From positions 1-6,260 of the forward strand of contig JAOZQB010000070.1 in NCBI GenBank assembly GCA_029932445.1: a DNA stretch of 6,260 bases, in the 5' to 3' direction. A model generated the notes under the pieces. That model worked only from the letters and a program-made list of their open reading frames with translations, searched no databases and was not told the origin of the DNA. This stretch comes from Bacteroidales bacterium (GTDB lineage Bacteria > Bacteroidota > Bacteroidia > Bacteroidales > JAADGE01). Numbering within the stretch: the stretch's first letter is position 1; each line of letters opens with the position of its first letter. This document shows, one piece after another, positions 5,946-6,260 of the stretch. Made by a program: the position numbers and the translations under genes.

Positions 5946-6168
5946 CCCGAATTATTCATGAAAAATCAAAAATACACCGGTAATAAACTAAATAATAATG
6001 ATTTAGCTGTTATCGCAAGATGTCTCAAATTTGGGTAATTTTTCACCGAATGTGTATTTTTTCTTTGCCCGACTCATCTTTGCAAACCCCTTGCAGTATA
6101 AGAATACAGCGACAGGATTTGACGCCATGATTCAGGCAAAGAAAAACCGTATGAATAATTCGGGTTAA
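5942..6168. mobile_element. MITE-like element with perfect terminal inverted repeats and TTAA target duplication
   Basis: TTAACCCGAATTATTCAT (5942-5959) is repeated as its exact reverse complement at 6151-6168. Taking the flanking TTAA as target duplications (5942-5945 and 6165-6168), the element proper is 219 bp (5946-6164), beginning CCCGAATTATTCAT and ending ATGAATAATTCGGG. Inside is a second inverted repeat of about 20 bp (6058-6077 with 6127-6146, outer 12 bp perfect, 18 of 20 matching). The size is far too small for a transposase, so it would be moved in trans. TTAA targets are used by eukaryotic piggyBac elements and, as I recall, by bacterial IS1380-family elements, which are common in Bacteroidota; that assignment is inference. 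The element lies exactly at the rnpA stop codon and the stop codon of the convergent gene. Confidence 0.72.
6003..6128 (-). other. Short open reading frame inside the MITE-like element
   Basis: A 41-codon frame opens at ATG (complement of 6126-6128) and closes at TAA. It includes the protein-like stretch MSRAKKKYTFGEKLPKF (residues 18-34). On the plus strand two other short frames exist: a 26-codon one from ATG at 5958 to TAA at 6036-6038, starting MKNQKYTGNKL, and an open stretch from 6007 to the TAA at 6166-6168 ending AKKNRMNNSG. KYTGNKL and KYTFGEKL are alike because the DNA at 5968-5990 is a degenerate inverted copy of 6036-6062. I do not recognise any of these; they are more likely transposon remnants than genes. 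Confidence 0.2.
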
Positions 6169-6260
6169 TTTTCTTCCGGTTTCTTTTTTCGATTTATTAA
6201 AAGATAAATAATCGGTAAAATCCCGGCTGTGTTAATAATGCCAATGACAATAAACCAAGC
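6165..6260 (-). CDS. C-terminal end of a small membrane protein (partial)
   Basis: An open minus-strand frame enters from the right edge and ends at TAA (complement of 6165-6167). The visible 31 residues are a hydrophobic helix (AWFIVIGIINTAGILPIIYL) followed by a basic tail (LINRKKKPEEN), the layout of a membrane protein with its C-terminus in the cytoplasm. The W-hydrophobic-G-P-Y-L pattern resembles the end of PLDc_N-like small membrane proteins, but the fragment is too short to name. Its stop codon uses the right TTAA copy of the MITE-like element, mirroring rnpA on the left. It is convergent with rnpA. Confidence 0.55.
   Translation of the reverse strand, partial: AWFIVIGIINTAGILPIIYLLINRKKKPEEN

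Overview
The window looks like a chromosomal segment of a low-GC Bacteroidota (Bacteroidetes) bacterium, probably a free-living or environmental Bacteroidia or Flavobacteriia relative. Three things point there: the adjacent trio DUF4271 membrane protein, hemD and rnpA, which is typical of that phylum; promoter-like boxes of the TAnnTTTG type with no good Shine-Dalgarno sequences; and AT-rich intergenic DNA studded with GC-rich perfect palindromes. No rRNA, tRNA or CRISPR array was seen.

Layout. Bases 1-330 hold no complete gene. They contain the possible 3' end of a plus-strand gene, tandem hairpins with a strong plus-strand terminator (103-161), an intergenic palindrome pair (197-229) and a minus-strand terminator (246-293). 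Three minus-strand genes follow: a SiaC-family (DUF1987) regulatory phosphoprotein (331-723) with its own promoter and terminator, a membrane-anchored S41 carboxyl-terminal processing protease with a PDZ domain (814-2493), and a glutaryl-CoA dehydrogenase-like acyl-CoA dehydrogenase (2890-4050). The 396-base gap between the last two carries a cluster of palindromes (2659-2752). From 4094 transcription turns to the plus strand: DUF4271 (4135-4794), hemD from a TTG start (4825-5568) and rnpA (5565-5945, start overlapping the hemD stop as ATGA). The right edge holds the C-terminal end of a minus-strand membrane protein (6165-6260, partial).

The most striking feature is a 219-bp MITE-like element (5946-6164) between rnpA and the convergent membrane gene. 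It has 14-bp perfect terminal inverted repeats flanked by TTAA on both sides, giving 18-bp perfect repeats overall. One TTAA supplies the rnpA stop codon and the other supplies the stop codon of the opposite gene. Joining the flanks at a single TTAA rebuilds two convergent genes whose stop codons overlap in that tetranucleotide, so the insertion split them without changing either protein. A second notable signal is a perfect 15-bp inverted repeat with a 10-nt loop inside the rnpA coding sequence (5616-5655).

Functionally these are mostly housekeeping genes: haem biosynthesis (HemD), tRNA 5' maturation (RnpA), periplasmic proteolysis (S41), acyl-CoA or glutaryl-CoA oxidation, and a putative partner-switch signalling protein. 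I see no defence or secondary-metabolite system.
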